A DNA stretch of 64,000 nt, from the NCBI GenBank assembly GCA_018266215.1, contig JAFEAV010000030.1:1-64000 (forward strand), written 5' to 3'. Below are positions 33,976-41,780 of this stretch, piece after piece. The notes beneath the pieces were generated by a model. The model was not told the DNA's origin. It did not search any database and saw only the letters and a program-made list of their open reading frames with translations. How positions within the stretch are numbered: the first letter of the stretch is position 1; each line of letters starts with the position of its first letter. Source of the stretch: Cyanobacteria bacterium SZAS LIN-3 (lineage in GTDB: Bacteria > Cyanobacteriota > Vampirovibrionia > Obscuribacterales > Obscuribacteraceae). The position numbers were made by a program, and so were the translations under genes.

Positions 33976-34833
33976 ATGACCGACAAATACGAAATTGCAC
34001 CGGAGCATACCGCGGTACGCGTTGCATTGTGGCGCGCCATGCATGTCATGATCGATCCGCCGCCGCATGTGCTTGAGGATGAAATTGGTTTGCAGTTGGT
34101 GGCACCCGATTCCGACTGGCGCAGTCGTCGGGATATGGAGCCGCAATTTACCAAATCATTCCGTGCCTCAATCGTTGCGCGGGCGCGTTTCATTGAAGAC
34201 CTTGTGCGGGAGCAGGCTGCCCTTGGTGTGGGGCAGTATGTCATTCTTGGAGCGGGGCTCGATACATTTGCGCAACGCCGGGCGGCCGATGGTCTGGACC
34301 TGACTATTTTTGAAGTGGACATACCGGGTGCGCAGGCCTGGAAGAAACAGCGATTGATTGAGCTGGGCTTCGGTATCCCCGATTGGTTGCGGCTTGTGCC
34401 GGTGGATTTTGAAGCCGGTGGTTCGTGGTGGGATGAGCTAAAGACTGCTGGTTTTGATCCCGGTAAGCCTGCTGTAGTGACTTCGACAGGAGTCAGCATG
34501 TATCTGACAAAAGAGGCTATCATGGCCACTTTGCGGCAGGTTGCCGGGCTGGCTTCCGGCTCGACTCTGGCTATGACTTTTCTGCTGCCGATAGAGCTTG
34601 CCGATCCTGCGGAGCGGCCCGGGCGCATTGCTTCGGAGGAAGGTGCGCGCTCCAGCGGCACGCCGTTTATAAGCTTCTTCTCTCCGGCCGAAATGATGGA
34701 CCTGGCTCTTGAAGCCGGTTTTCGCGAGGCAAGGCATGTTTCGCCGGAGTTTCTAACCGAACGATATTTTGCCGGGCGTGAAGATGGCCTGCGCCCGCCG
34801 ACTTCCGAACAATTTCTCATCGCTTGTACATAG
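33976..34833 (+). CDS. class I SAM-dependent methyltransferase, LCMT family (PPM1/Tcmp type)
   Basis: 285 residues. The SAM-binding region QYVILGAGLDTFAQRR (motif I, V-x-L-G-A-G-L-D-T) and FEVDIPGAQAWKKQRL (acidic end of strand 2) are the signature of the leucine-carboxyl-methyltransferase-like family common in bacteria; TSTGVSMYLTKEA is motif III. The substrate is unknown, as bacterial members methylate diverse carboxylates. The start ATG follows GGAGGC. It is 25 bp downstream of the TPR gene and may be cotranscribed. Confidence 0.88.
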   Translation: MTDKYEIAPEHTAVRVALWRAMHVMIDPPPHVLEDEIGLQLVAPDSDWRSRRDMEPQFTKSFRASIVARARFIEDLVREQAALGVGQYVILGAGLDTFAQRRAADGLDLTIFEVDIPGAQAWKKQRLIELGFGIPDWLRLVPVDFEAGGSWWDELKTAGFDPGKPAVVTSTGVSMYLTKEAIMATLRQVAGLASGSTLAMTFLLPIELADPAERPGRIASEEGARSSGTPFISFFSPAEMMDLALEAGFREARHVSPEFLTERYFAGREDGLRPPTSEQFLIACT

Positions 34834-34959
34834 TTTCGCCCGGGTAAGCGTGGCTCTTGAAAAGTCGGCATGCCATTGACCGAGGCGCGTGGACGGGCTT
34901 TTAGTTAACGAATGTATAGACGTCGGTTCGCTGAAGAGCTGCTCCAGCTGGGCATTCAT
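34753..34959 (-). CDS. possible small protein, 68 aa, uncertain
   Basis: Starts at ATG 34959 behind a strong ribosome-site-like AAAGGGGCGACC, but overlaps the methyltransferase gene on the other strand by 81 bp. The first 23 residues (MNAQLEQLFSEPTSIHSLTK) look protein-like; the rest resembles antisense of the methyltransferase. It may be the decayed 5' end of a lost gene. The rest of the 34834-35065 gap shows no other coding signal. Confidence 0.25.
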   Translation of the reverse strand: MNAQLEQLFSEPTSIHSLTKSPSTRLGQWHADFSRATLTRAKLCTSDEKLFGSRRAQAIFTPGKISFG

Positions 34960-35065
34960 GGTCGCCCCTTTCGCCCGGTTGTCTTGTAGTCATCTGCCGA
35001 CGGCCCATCGGTGTATGCTATGGCCCATTGTTGAGTGTCCCACCATCAGGAGCTAGCCTTCCGTT

Positions 35066-36997
35066 ATGATCGAGCAAAAATCAGCCAGGCCAAAGCAATC
35101 AGTTAGATTGGCAAAGTCGTTGTTTGGTTACATGCTTTTCGCAAGCATCGTGTCGGGCAGTCATTGCTCCGCTCAGGTGCCGGGTGTACCCAGCACTCAA
35201 CCCAGTGCTGCGGCTCAGACTCCTGCTGCCGGCACGACGGTCCTTAGCGGCCGGGTCAAATCGGACATGGCTACCGCCGAAAGACTCTTGTCGCAGGGCA
35301 AGTGGAGCGAAGCCGAAGGTCTCTTCCGCGAAGGACTGGTCAACAACCCCACCGACAGTCAGGCAACTCTCGGACTTGGACTGGCTCTTGCTAATCAATT
35401 TAAGCTCGATGCCGCCGATGCACTTTTTGACCGCGTAATAAAAATTGATCCGAACAACCCCGGCGCTTACGCCGGCAAATCGGTCGTCACGCTAAACCGC
35501 CTGCAGTCTTCTTCCGGCACAGTTATTGCCAATCGTGATTCTATTCTCAAGCAAGCCGAAGACTACGCTCAGAAAGCAGTGCAGCTTGGACCCGCCAATG
35601 CTGAAGCTCACATGGCTCTCGGTCAGGCCTTGAAGGAAGAAGGCAAGCTCGACGAGGCGGTCAATGAACTCAATACGGCCACTCGTTTTGATCCTCAGCT
35701 TTCGTATGCTTTCTCCAGTGTTGGCAGCGTCAAGCTACAGCAAAACAGTCTGGCTGAAGCTGCCGCTTCTTTCACCCAGGCCGTCAATCTTAATTCCGCC
35801 AACTCCACCGCTCACTATGGTCTTGGTGCCACCCTTTTGAAGCAGGGTCAAGTGGATGATGCCATCAAAGAACTCAACACATCTCTCTATCAATTTCCCA
35901 ATAGCTGGCCGACAAGAATGGCTCTGGGTGATGCTTATGCTAAGCAGGGTAATGTGGTGGCAGCACTGCAACAGTATCAACTTTCAACTTTGATCAAACC
36001 GGAAAATGCTGATCCCTATCTGGCTATGGCCGATATCCATCAGCAGCGAGGCGACCTCGAGCTGGCCATTGCCGATCTGCGTTCGGGACTGTCGCAGTCT
36101 CCTTACGACATCAACCTGCGTCAGCGCATCGCTGATATCAATCTGCAGCTCGAACGCGCCGACGAAGCGATCAAGGGCTACAGAACGATTCTTGAAATGA
36201 GCGCCAACGACAATGCGGCGGTCAAAGGCCTGAGTCAGGCGCTTTATTTGAAAGCGCAGAAGGCGACTGTTGGTGCGATGTTGCAATCCAACGATTATGA
36301 CGCGGCCAACAAAGCTCTTGACGAAGCCATCAAACTCAATCCCAATGATATGGAATTGCGTCTGGCCAAGGAGAAGCTGGCATCGCTTTCCGGTGCGACT
36401 GTTGATTTTACAAACATGCCCGCGCCGACAAACGATGGCGATCGTGTTGCATACGCAGAAGCAGCGATGGGAGCAGGCAATTTCCAGAAGTCAGTGGAGC
36501 AGCTCAACATAGTGGTACAAAATCAGACTGATGCCAAACAGACTTATGCTGTTGCTGATATTGCCGTTATGGTCCGGGCCCTTGATGTGGCTCAGAATGC
36601 ATACAACAGAGGGCTTTCGCAGGGCGGTTCGCCCGACCGCGGACAGCGCGGTCTGAAGCAAGTAGCGCAGCTCAAGCAGCAGGCAAAGGAAGCCACCGCC
36701 GTCGCCAATGAACTGGCGAAGAAGAAGCAGTGGGATGGTGCCATGGCGAAGTATCGCGAAGCGCTGAAGGCTAATCCGATGTTTGCCGACGCCAGATACG
36801 GCCTGGCCGAAGCCCTCGATAAGGGACCTAAAGATTCGGTGCCGACTCTGAGCGAGTCTGCGCAGCAGTACCAGTACTATCTGGGCCTGGCCACCGATTT
36901 GACTCCCAAAGACCGCGAGAAGCTCACCGACACAATCGAAAAGCTGAACGAGAAAGTCGCTAAGATGAAGCAGAAGGAAGACAAGGACAAGATGTAG
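35066..36997 (+). CDS. large exported TPR protein
   Basis: 643 residues. The N-terminal membrane segment (SLFGYMLFASIVSGSHCSAQ) is a signal peptide; the Cys in it could be a lipidation site but the lipobox is poor. About ten TPRs follow, such as LGLGLALANQFKLDAADALF, AHMALGQALKEEGKLDEAV, AHYGLGATLLKQGQVDDAI, PYLAMADIHQQRGDLELAI and, after a linker (about residues 430-520), KKQWDGAMAKYREALKANP. The C-terminus is a Lys/Glu-rich helix. It probably scaffolds envelope complexes; no partner is indicated by the neighbours. Confidence 0.85.
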   Translation: MIEQKSARPKQSVRLAKSLFGYMLFASIVSGSHCSAQVPGVPSTQPSAAAQTPAAGTTVLSGRVKSDMATAERLLSQGKWSEAEGLFREGLVNNPTDSQATLGLGLALANQFKLDAADALFDRVIKIDPNNPGAYAGKSVVTLNRLQSSSGTVIANRDSILKQAEDYAQKAVQLGPANAEAHMALGQALKEEGKLDEAVNELNTATRFDPQLSYAFSSVGSVKLQQNSLAEAAASFTQAVNLNSANSTAHYGLGATLLKQGQVDDAIKELNTSLYQFPNSWPTRMALGDAYAKQGNVVAALQQYQLSTLIKPENADPYLAMADIHQQRGDLELAIADLRSGLSQSPYDINLRQRIADINLQLERADEAIKGYRTILEMSANDNAAVKGLSQALYLKAQKATVGAMLQSNDYDAANKALDEAIKLNPNDMELRLAKEKLASLSGATVDFTNMPAPTNDGDRVAYAEAAMGAGNFQKSVEQLNIVVQNQTDAKQTYAVADIAVMVRALDVAQNAYNRGLSQGGSPDRGQRGLKQVAQLKQQAKEATAVANELAKKKQWDGAMAKYREALKANPMFADARYGLAEALDKGPKDSVPTLSESAQQYQYYLGLATDLTPKDREKLTDTIEKLNEKVAKMKQKEDKDKM

Positions 36998-37014
36998 GAG
37001 CCTCAAGGCTTTTC

Positions 37015-38256
37015 TCAAGTCCCGCGAACTCTAAACAGCGCTGCTTCCTTTATATGCGAGCTCAATACTTTCCGAACTGCCGGCGGGAACGGCAGAGTTT
37101 TGTTATGCTCGCTCCATACCGTATGAAACTGGTCAATAGCTTCTATTACTGTTCGATTGACAAATTTCGCAGACACTTCTGCTCTGGCCGAGAAGCGAGC
37201 AAAATTGTCGAGATTGATTCTCGTCATTTGTTTCTCTCCGCCGAGGCTGAGTCCCAGATTTTGATCCGGATGAAACGCTATTGTTGGAACGAAGTCATAG
37301 GCTGGCGACAACTGAGGATTTTTTCCATCTTTGTATATTAGCGACCAATTTTTGAGATGCATGTCAGCATTTCCCAGGCCGATTGTAAAAACCAGTCTGC
37401 GCACGTACTCTTTAAGGCCTTCTTCTCCTGTCATTATCCAGATTACGTGCGCCAAGTCATGGTACGCGACACCTTCGTATTTGTCGGCCGGAAACTGACC
37501 AAACACCTGCGCAAAATCTTCGATGTGTATGCGACCGTTTGGGCTTCTATCGAAGCGTTTGACCAGAAGGCTTTGCCCTTTAATGGCTTCGATGTCGGCT
37601 GGAATATCGGTTATGGCGGCTGTGTTTATCAGGTTGACTTCGGCGGTGTCGATCTTCATCAACTTGGCCAGTTGCATGCCGGCGAATTCTGCTTCTGGCA
37701 GTTGAGCATGTCTATTTGATGGAAGTTTTATGATGTAGTTACCGTCACTGCCGGCAGTGCGCAGCGTCAGGCGGCCATCTGCTTTCATCAGGGCCGAAAA
37801 CTTAAGCTGAACGCCGGCTAAAGAAAATTTTAGAACATACTTTTGTTGTTTGTCAGTAGGCTCCGCGAGCTTCTGCGTGGTACCAGCCAAATTTTTTACG
37901 GCCGGTTTAATGATGACTGCGCCCGGCAGATCTGAACCAAGCGCCGCCAGTAAGTAGAATTCTCTTTCCTTATTGATGTTGAGTTTGGTGGCAAGATATT
38001 CTCGTAAGGTTCCTTCCGGCAGCAAATTGGAAAAGAAAGGATGCACTTTCTGTCTGTATGATTTAACAGTATCAATCAGTCCGCCGTCCTTTTTTCGAAA
38101 AAAGAGACTGAGCACCGGTCTTTCCGGATCGTCAATGTAATCGGGCTCGAAGGCGAAAAAGCTCTTTTCATTTTGATCGATGCTGATGGTTCCGATGAAT
38201 CTGTCTAGAAGAAAGACCTCAAGCTTGTTTCCGTATATTTCCTTAGCGTTAGCCAT
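37015..38256 (-). CDS. hipA: HipA-family serine/threonine kinase (toxin-like)
   Basis: About 413 residues. A HipA_N domain (YGNKLEVFLLDRFIGTISID ... FFSNLLPEGTLREYL) precedes the HipA_C kinase core. That core has a loop FSLAGVQLKFSA, the catalytic motif GNADMHLKNWSLIY (N-x-D/H-x-x-x-x-N) and the metal-binding LSPAYDFVPT. In E. coli HipA phosphorylates glutamyl-tRNA synthetase; the target here is not known. Start ATG 38256 (or 38262) overlaps the hipB stop by about eight bases. Active-site residues look intact, so the kinase is probably functional and is held in check by the HipB upstream. Confidence 0.93.
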   Translation of the reverse strand: MANAKEIYGNKLEVFLLDRFIGTISIDQNEKSFFAFEPDYIDDPERPVLSLFFRKKDGGLIDTVKSYRQKVHPFFSNLLPEGTLREYLATKLNINKEREFYLLAALGSDLPGAVIIKPAVKNLAGTTQKLAEPTDKQQKYVLKFSLAGVQLKFSALMKADGRLTLRTAGSDGNYIIKLPSNRHAQLPEAEFAGMQLAKLMKIDTAEVNLINTAAITDIPADIEAIKGQSLLVKRFDRSPNGRIHIEDFAQVFGQFPADKYEGVAYHDLAHVIWIMTGEEGLKEYVRRLVFTIGLGNADMHLKNWSLIYKDGKNPQLSPAYDFVPTIAFHPDQNLGLSLGGEKQMTRINLDNFARFSARAEVSAKFVNRTVIEAIDQFHTVWSEHNKTLPFPPAVRKVLSSHIKEAALFRVRGT

Positions 38257-38554
38257 CGGCATCACCGATTGGTATAAATGCCCGTTCGTCAGATGTGGCT
38301 TCGCCTTCAAAATCGCGAATCATTTGTTTCACAGCCGGACTTAAGTCACGCGGCACAAGGATTGCTTCGAGCTCCAGCACGCGTGCAAGTTCTATAAATG
38401 TACTTAGCCGTAAGTCGTGTTTGCCGTTTTCTATCGAAGAAATATAGCTCTGCGGATGGCCGAGTTTGCTGCTTATTTGGCTCTGGCTGAGACCCTTCGC
38501 TTTCCGGGTCTTTACCAGTTGTGCGAGTAGTGGTTCTATTTGGTAGTGTGTCAT
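38249..38554 (-). CDS. hipB: HipB-like XRE-family antitoxin and autorepressor
   Basis: 101 residues. A helix-turn-helix of the XRE/Cro type occupies residues about 10-65 (LVKTRKAKGLSQSQISSKLG then SYISSIENGKHDLRLSTF). The C-terminal tail is likely to contact HipA. It is encoded just upstream of hipA with overlapping reading frames, the classic order. A perfect inverted repeat starts 10 bp upstream of its start codon and is the probable operator. Family knowledge: HipB binds HipA and represses the operon. Confidence 0.93.
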   Translation of the reverse strand: MTHYQIEPLLAQLVKTRKAKGLSQSQISSKLGHPQSYISSIENGKHDLRLSTFIELARVLELEAILVPRDLSPAVKQMIRDFEGEATSDERAFIPIGDADG

Positions 38555-38563
38555 ATATACAGC

Positions 38564-38596
38564 ATATCATATATTCCTGTTTGTAATATATGATAT
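38564..38596 (-). promoter_or_regulatory. hipBA operator: perfect 12-bp inverted repeat
   Basis: ATATCATATATT (38564-38575) and AATATATGATAT (38585-38596) form an exact inverted repeat with a 9-bp spacer, directly upstream of the hipB start. The AT-rich arms (TATAT/ATATAT) probably overlap the promoter, so repressor binding would block it. A partial third copy of the half-site (tcATATATac) lies at 38551-38560, over the start codon. Confidence 0.8.
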
Positions 38597-38634
38597 ATTG
38601 TATGTTTTGTTTGTCTCTCAGGCTCAGGTGGTTT

Positions 38635-38985
38635 CTAAAGGCCCAGCAATTTCGCCTTGGCTGCTTTGAATTCTTCGTCCGTCAGGACGCCGGCGTCGTG
38701 AAGCTCCCGCAGGCGTTCAAGGTCCTTGGCCATGTCGGCTTTGCCGCCGTTTGACGGACGGTCCGAGATATCCATCTTGTCCAGGATGGCGCCACCGAAG
38801 CGCTTGCCGATTTTGTTGCCGACAAGGCCACCTACGAGAGCACCGGTGAATGTCCCTACCACTGGTATGGGGAGCAAAACTGTTCCCAGTTGAGCTCCGG
38901 CGATTACGCCAGCTCCGGTGCCGGCCAGTCTGCCGGATTTGTCGTTTTCACATTTGGCTGCCGCGGCGTCATCGTTGTAAGTCAT
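38635..38985 (-). CDS. glycine-zipper and SHOCT-domain small membrane protein
   Basis: 116 residues. Residues about 18-65 are a Gly/Ala-rich double membrane hairpin with glycine zipper (AGTGAGVIAGAQLGTVLLPI, then GALVGGLVGNKIGKRFGGAIL). The C-terminal 30 residues (LERLRELHDAGVLTDEEFKAAKAKLLGL) form a textbook SHOCT motif, which in other proteins serves as an oligomerisation or targeting module. Single-gene unit; function unknown. Confidence 0.82.
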   Translation of the reverse strand: MTYNDDAAAAKCENDKSGRLAGTGAGVIAGAQLGTVLLPIPVVGTFTGALVGGLVGNKIGKRFGGAILDKMDISDRPSNGGKADMAKDLERLRELHDAGVLTDEEFKAAKAKLLGL

Positions 38986-39132
38986 GGTTTAATCTCCGGT
39001 CGTCTGTACCCTCCTATTAGAGCGGCAAAGCCAAGCTGTTTGGCGACCGACAAAACACTTGTGCAACCGATCGGATAGGCCCCTTCCTGGGTATGTGTGT
39101 TGTGGGGGGCGACGACAGCAAAGGGCAGGTAG

Positions 39133-39540
39133 ATGCTGGATCAAGAAAAGAAAGCAGGCGAAGCCGCCTCCAAACTGATCAGCGAAAAAATAGCTGAACT
39201 GGGAGACTGGCGAGGCGCGACGCTTGCCAGAATGCGCTCCCTGATTTTGGAAGCCGATCCGGATGTTCTGGAAGAGTGGAAGTGGCGGGGCACTCCGGTA
39301 TGGTCTCATGATGGCGGCATCTGTACCGGCGAGACATACAAGGCTGTGGTGAAGCTGACCTTTTTTAAGGGCGCGGTGTTAAAAGACCCCGCCGGGCTTT
39401 TTAATTCCAGTCTGGAAGGCAACGTGCGGCGCGCCATAGATATTCACGAGGGTGAGGAAATTGACGCTGCGGCCTTCAAAGCCCTGATCAAAGCGGCAGT
39501 TGCCCTCAATATCGCCGGCGGGAAGAAGCCTAAGAGGTAG
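39133..39540 (+). CDS. DUF1801 (YdhG-like, frataxin-fold) protein
   Basis: 135 residues, cytosolic. The motif WRGATLARMRSLILEADPDV-EEWKWRGTPVWSHDGGI and VKLTFFKGA are typical of the DUF1801 family, which adopts a frataxin-like fold. The C-terminal helix contains GEEIDAAAFKALIKAAVAL. Function in the family is not established; iron or nucleic-acid roles have been suggested. The start ATG 39133 has AGGGCAGG just upstream. The next gene follows five bases later, so the two form an operon. Confidence 0.82.
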   Translation: MLDQEKKAGEAASKLISEKIAELGDWRGATLARMRSLILEADPDVLEEWKWRGTPVWSHDGGICTGETYKAVVKLTFFKGAVLKDPAGLFNSSLEGNVRRAIDIHEGEEIDAAAFKALIKAAVALNIAGGKKPKR

Positions 39541-39544
39541 AGAA

Positions 39545-39757
39545 ATGGAGCTGGCAGTAGTTGGGGGCATCGCGATTGCTATAGGCCTTTCTGCCTGGTT
39601 GTACATGCATGTAGTGATGGGTGTCTGCAATTGTTATTGCGGTCCGGGTGAATGTCAGTGCGCCTGCGCCTGCCGGGACGATTGTCCCTGCTTTTATCGG
39701 GACAGGTTTCAGCACAACGAAAGGCAGAACAATAACTACATCAGTCGGCACATGTGA
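39545..39757 (+). CDS. Cys-rich single-pass membrane mini-protein
   Basis: A 70-residue protein with ATG at 39545 and a clear AGAGG ribosome site. Residues 5-25 form one membrane helix (VVGGIAIAIGLSAWLYMHVV). Directly after it come nine cysteines in about 22 residues: C-N-C-Y-C-x4-C-Q-C-A-C-A-C-x3-C-P-C, a metallothionein-like pattern, then a charged tail with two histidines. No homologue comes to mind. It could bind metals at the membrane surface. Downstream there is a hairpin and then the PaaA-like gene. Confidence 0.7.
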   Translation: MELAVVGGIAIAIGLSAWLYMHVVMGVCNCYCGPGECQCACACRDDCPCFYRDRFQHNERQNNNYISRHM

Positions 39758-39782
39758 GGCCGTGATGACTTGTCCGCGTGCC

Positions 39783-39804
39783 GCATCATCCTTTCGGATG
39801 ATGC
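39783..39804 (+). terminator. 9-bp perfect hairpin between the Cys-rich and PaaA-like genes
   Basis: GCATCATCC, loop TTTC, GGATGATGC. It lies 25 bp after the Cys-rich gene stop, with no T-run. It is a probable 3'-end structure, or a leader element of the following operon. Confidence 0.4.
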
Positions 39805-39913
39805 CATGGGTTGCCGTTATGGAAAGAAACTATACCTTTGGCTGATACGAAATTTTTGCCGCCCTGCCAACATTTCAGATATATGTAGTACTCGTTTAAC
39901 AGGCGGCTTTCGC

Positions 39914-40720
39914 ATGAAAACTTATGATTCAAAGGATTCCCTGCCGGCAGAATACAAAGCAGCGTTGCTTGATCTGCTGTCCTTCCAGGCTGATTCGGAG
40001 TTTGCCGGTGGTCAGCGCGTCGAAGAAAATATGAAGTATGCGACAAGACCTGAAGAGGCCTACAGACTGGCTAAAAAGGTCATGGAAGAAATGGGTCACG
40101 GCTGGTATTGCTGGGAGCTGATGGCTGAGCTTGGCATTGATGTTAATGCCCGCGTCCAGCATCTGGTGCAAAATCGCGATAATCCGGATCCCAAAAAAGT
40201 CCGCGTCATTAACGGATTCCGCAAAGAAAATTGGGCTCCTTTGTTTGAGTCCTGGGCCGATGTCGCGATGTTCAGTACCGCGGTAACACCCGCTGCCGTG
40301 GCTTTCCTCGGTCAATATCGCCAGTCCTCATATTTGCCCTGGGCTCGAGTGTCCGAGCGGATCTGGGCTGAGGAAAAAGGACACCTGGCATTTGGAGTTT
40401 GGGCCGCCAAGCGCGTGATTGAACTCGATGGCGAGGAAGGTCGCAAACTTTTGCAGGCAGCCGTGCCTAAGTTTATGCAAATAGGTCTGGGCTTTGCCGG
40501 TCGCCCCTCGGACGACAGCGAGCACTTTGCCCGCTATTTTGAGCTGGGCCTCAAGGTCAAAACTGCTCAAGAGATTCAGGATGAATACATGGAGATAGTC
40601 GAGCGCCGTCTCAAAGAGATCGGCCTTGATATGCCTAAAGACGTGCAGCCTAACTACGATATGCGTGTCGGCTACGCCTCCTCAATGCCTGAAGCTGTTG
40701 CGAGTGGCGCTAAAAAATGA
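39914..40720 (+). CDS. PaaA-like diiron oxygenase subunit (phenylacetyl-CoA epoxidase family)
   Basis: 268 residues of ferritin-like four-helix type. Metal-ligand motifs are present: a Glu in FQADSEFAGG, then E-x-x-H as MEEMGHGWY, a second-helix carboxylate, and E-x-x-H again as EEKGHLAFG. The layout matches PaaA, the catalytic subunit of the 1,2-phenylacetyl-CoA epoxidase. Start ATG 39914; longer forms begin only with non-protein-like residues. It overlaps the next gene by four bases (ATGA). None of PaaB, PaaD, PaaE or a CoA ligase is nearby, so the substrate is uncertain. Confidence 0.85.
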   Translation: MKTYDSKDSLPAEYKAALLDLLSFQADSEFAGGQRVEENMKYATRPEEAYRLAKKVMEEMGHGWYCWELMAELGIDVNARVQHLVQNRDNPDPKKVRVINGFRKENWAPLFESWADVAMFSTAVTPAAVAFLGQYRQSSYLPWARVSERIWAEEKGHLAFGVWAAKRVIELDGEEGRKLLQAAVPKFMQIGLGFAGRPSDDSEHFARYFELGLKVKTAQEIQDEYMEIVERRLKEIGLDMPKDVQPNYDMRVGYASSMPEAVASGAKK

Positions 40721-41529
40721 CCGCACACATACTCAACACTCAGCTGACGGATGAAGACAATCAGTTAATCGAGCGCATCGCAGGTGGTGCGCTCGTAGAA
40801 AACTGGTCCGAGACAAGTGGTCGCTACAAAGAGCTTGCCACCGGCATCATTTTGCAATTTGCCGATTCACAAATGGCCGGGGCGGCCGGTTTCGTCCCTT
40901 TCATCAATAAAGGACCGACGATTCAGGACCGTATTGATCTCAGTCGTCTTGTGACCGAAAAGATGAGCATGGCCAAAGACGCCTATGCTGTGCTGTCGGG
41001 ACTGAACTTCAACAGTCAGCGTTATGTCAGTGGTCATTGTTTTGACAGCCGTGTTTCGCGCGATTCTTTCCTGGGCTTCAGCCGCTCATCAGCCGATAAG
41101 CGTCTCAATGCTTTGCTCTATCCGCTGGAAAGTTTTGACGACATGATCGTCTTCACTTATCTGCTTGCCGTTATGGCCAAGTTGATGTTGAAAGAATTTA
41201 GCGAGGCCAGTCTCAAACCGTTGCGTGACCTGGCTACCGATTGCCTGGCTATTGAGTCCTCGCACGCCGACCTTGCTCTGACCGCGCTGTCTCAGCGAGT
41301 GAAGCTGCCGGCCAGTAAGAAGCAGATTGATCTGTCTTTGCATTACTGGTTTGCCCGGATCGAAACCTCGGCCGGTCCATCTCAGTCGCTGCACAATGAG
41401 TGGCACCGCAAGTTTGGACTGAAGCGTTCCGACAACGCTGTTTTGCGTGACCTCTGGCTGAAGGAAATACTGGAGCAGTTGCGCAAACTCGGTCTCGAAT
41501 TTGCGCCGCCCGAAAGTCGGAGCTCCTAG
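40717..41529 (+). CDS. PaaC-like ferritin-fold partner, probably inactive
   Basis: 270 residues, similar fold to the preceding protein. The second E-x-x-H is kept (IESSHADLAL), but the first is changed to TEKMSMAKDA, so no complete diiron site is visible. This mirrors the PaaA-PaaC pair, where PaaC is a structural subunit that stabilises PaaA. It is translationally coupled to it and is followed six bases later by a ferredoxin gene. Function is inferred from the pairing. Confidence 0.75.
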   Translation: MTAHILNTQLTDEDNQLIERIAGGALVENWSETSGRYKELATGIILQFADSQMAGAAGFVPFINKGPTIQDRIDLSRLVTEKMSMAKDAYAVLSGLNFNSQRYVSGHCFDSRVSRDSFLGFSRSSADKRLNALLYPLESFDDMIVFTYLLAVMAKLMLKEFSEASLKPLRDLATDCLAIESSHADLALTALSQRVKLPASKKQIDLSLHYWFARIETSAGPSQSLHNEWHRKFGLKRSDNAVLRDLWLKEILEQLRKLGLEFAPPESRSS

Positions 41530-41534
41530 TATCA

Positions 41535-41777
41535 ATGCAGCAGCATGTGACGGACCCTGAGATTTGTATAGGCTGCTCGGCGTGCGAGCTGGCCTGTCCT
41601 ATCAAGGCGATTAAAGCCATCATGGGCCGCTACTGCGTAGATGCCGCGGTCTGTCAGGGCTGCGGCAAATGCATTGAGGAGTGCCCAACCGGTGCGGCGG
41701 ACTGCTTCATCGAAGTGACGAAGGTCTACACCCAGGACGAGCAATCGTACTGGACTGAATTGCCCGCCGCGCCGTAA
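41535..41777 (+). CDS. two-[4Fe-4S] ferredoxin (BoxA N-terminal-like)
   Basis: 80 residues with two clusters: CIGCSACELACP and CQGCGKCIEECP. The opening VTDPEICIGCSACE resembles the ferredoxin domain of BoxA, the reductase component of benzoyl-CoA epoxidase. It directly follows the PaaA/PaaC-like pair, so it is the likely electron donor to that oxygenase. No reductase domain or separate reductase gene is seen nearby. Confidence 0.9.
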   Translation: MQQHVTDPEICIGCSACELACPIKAIKAIMGRYCVDAAVCQGCGKCIEECPTGAADCFIEVTKVYTQDEQSYWTELPAAP

Positions 41778-41780
41778 GGC

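Noticed and set aside
36491..37018. 175-codon Leu-rich minus strand frame
   Set aside because: Antisense of the well-supported TPR gene; leucines arise from complement of Lys/Gln codons.
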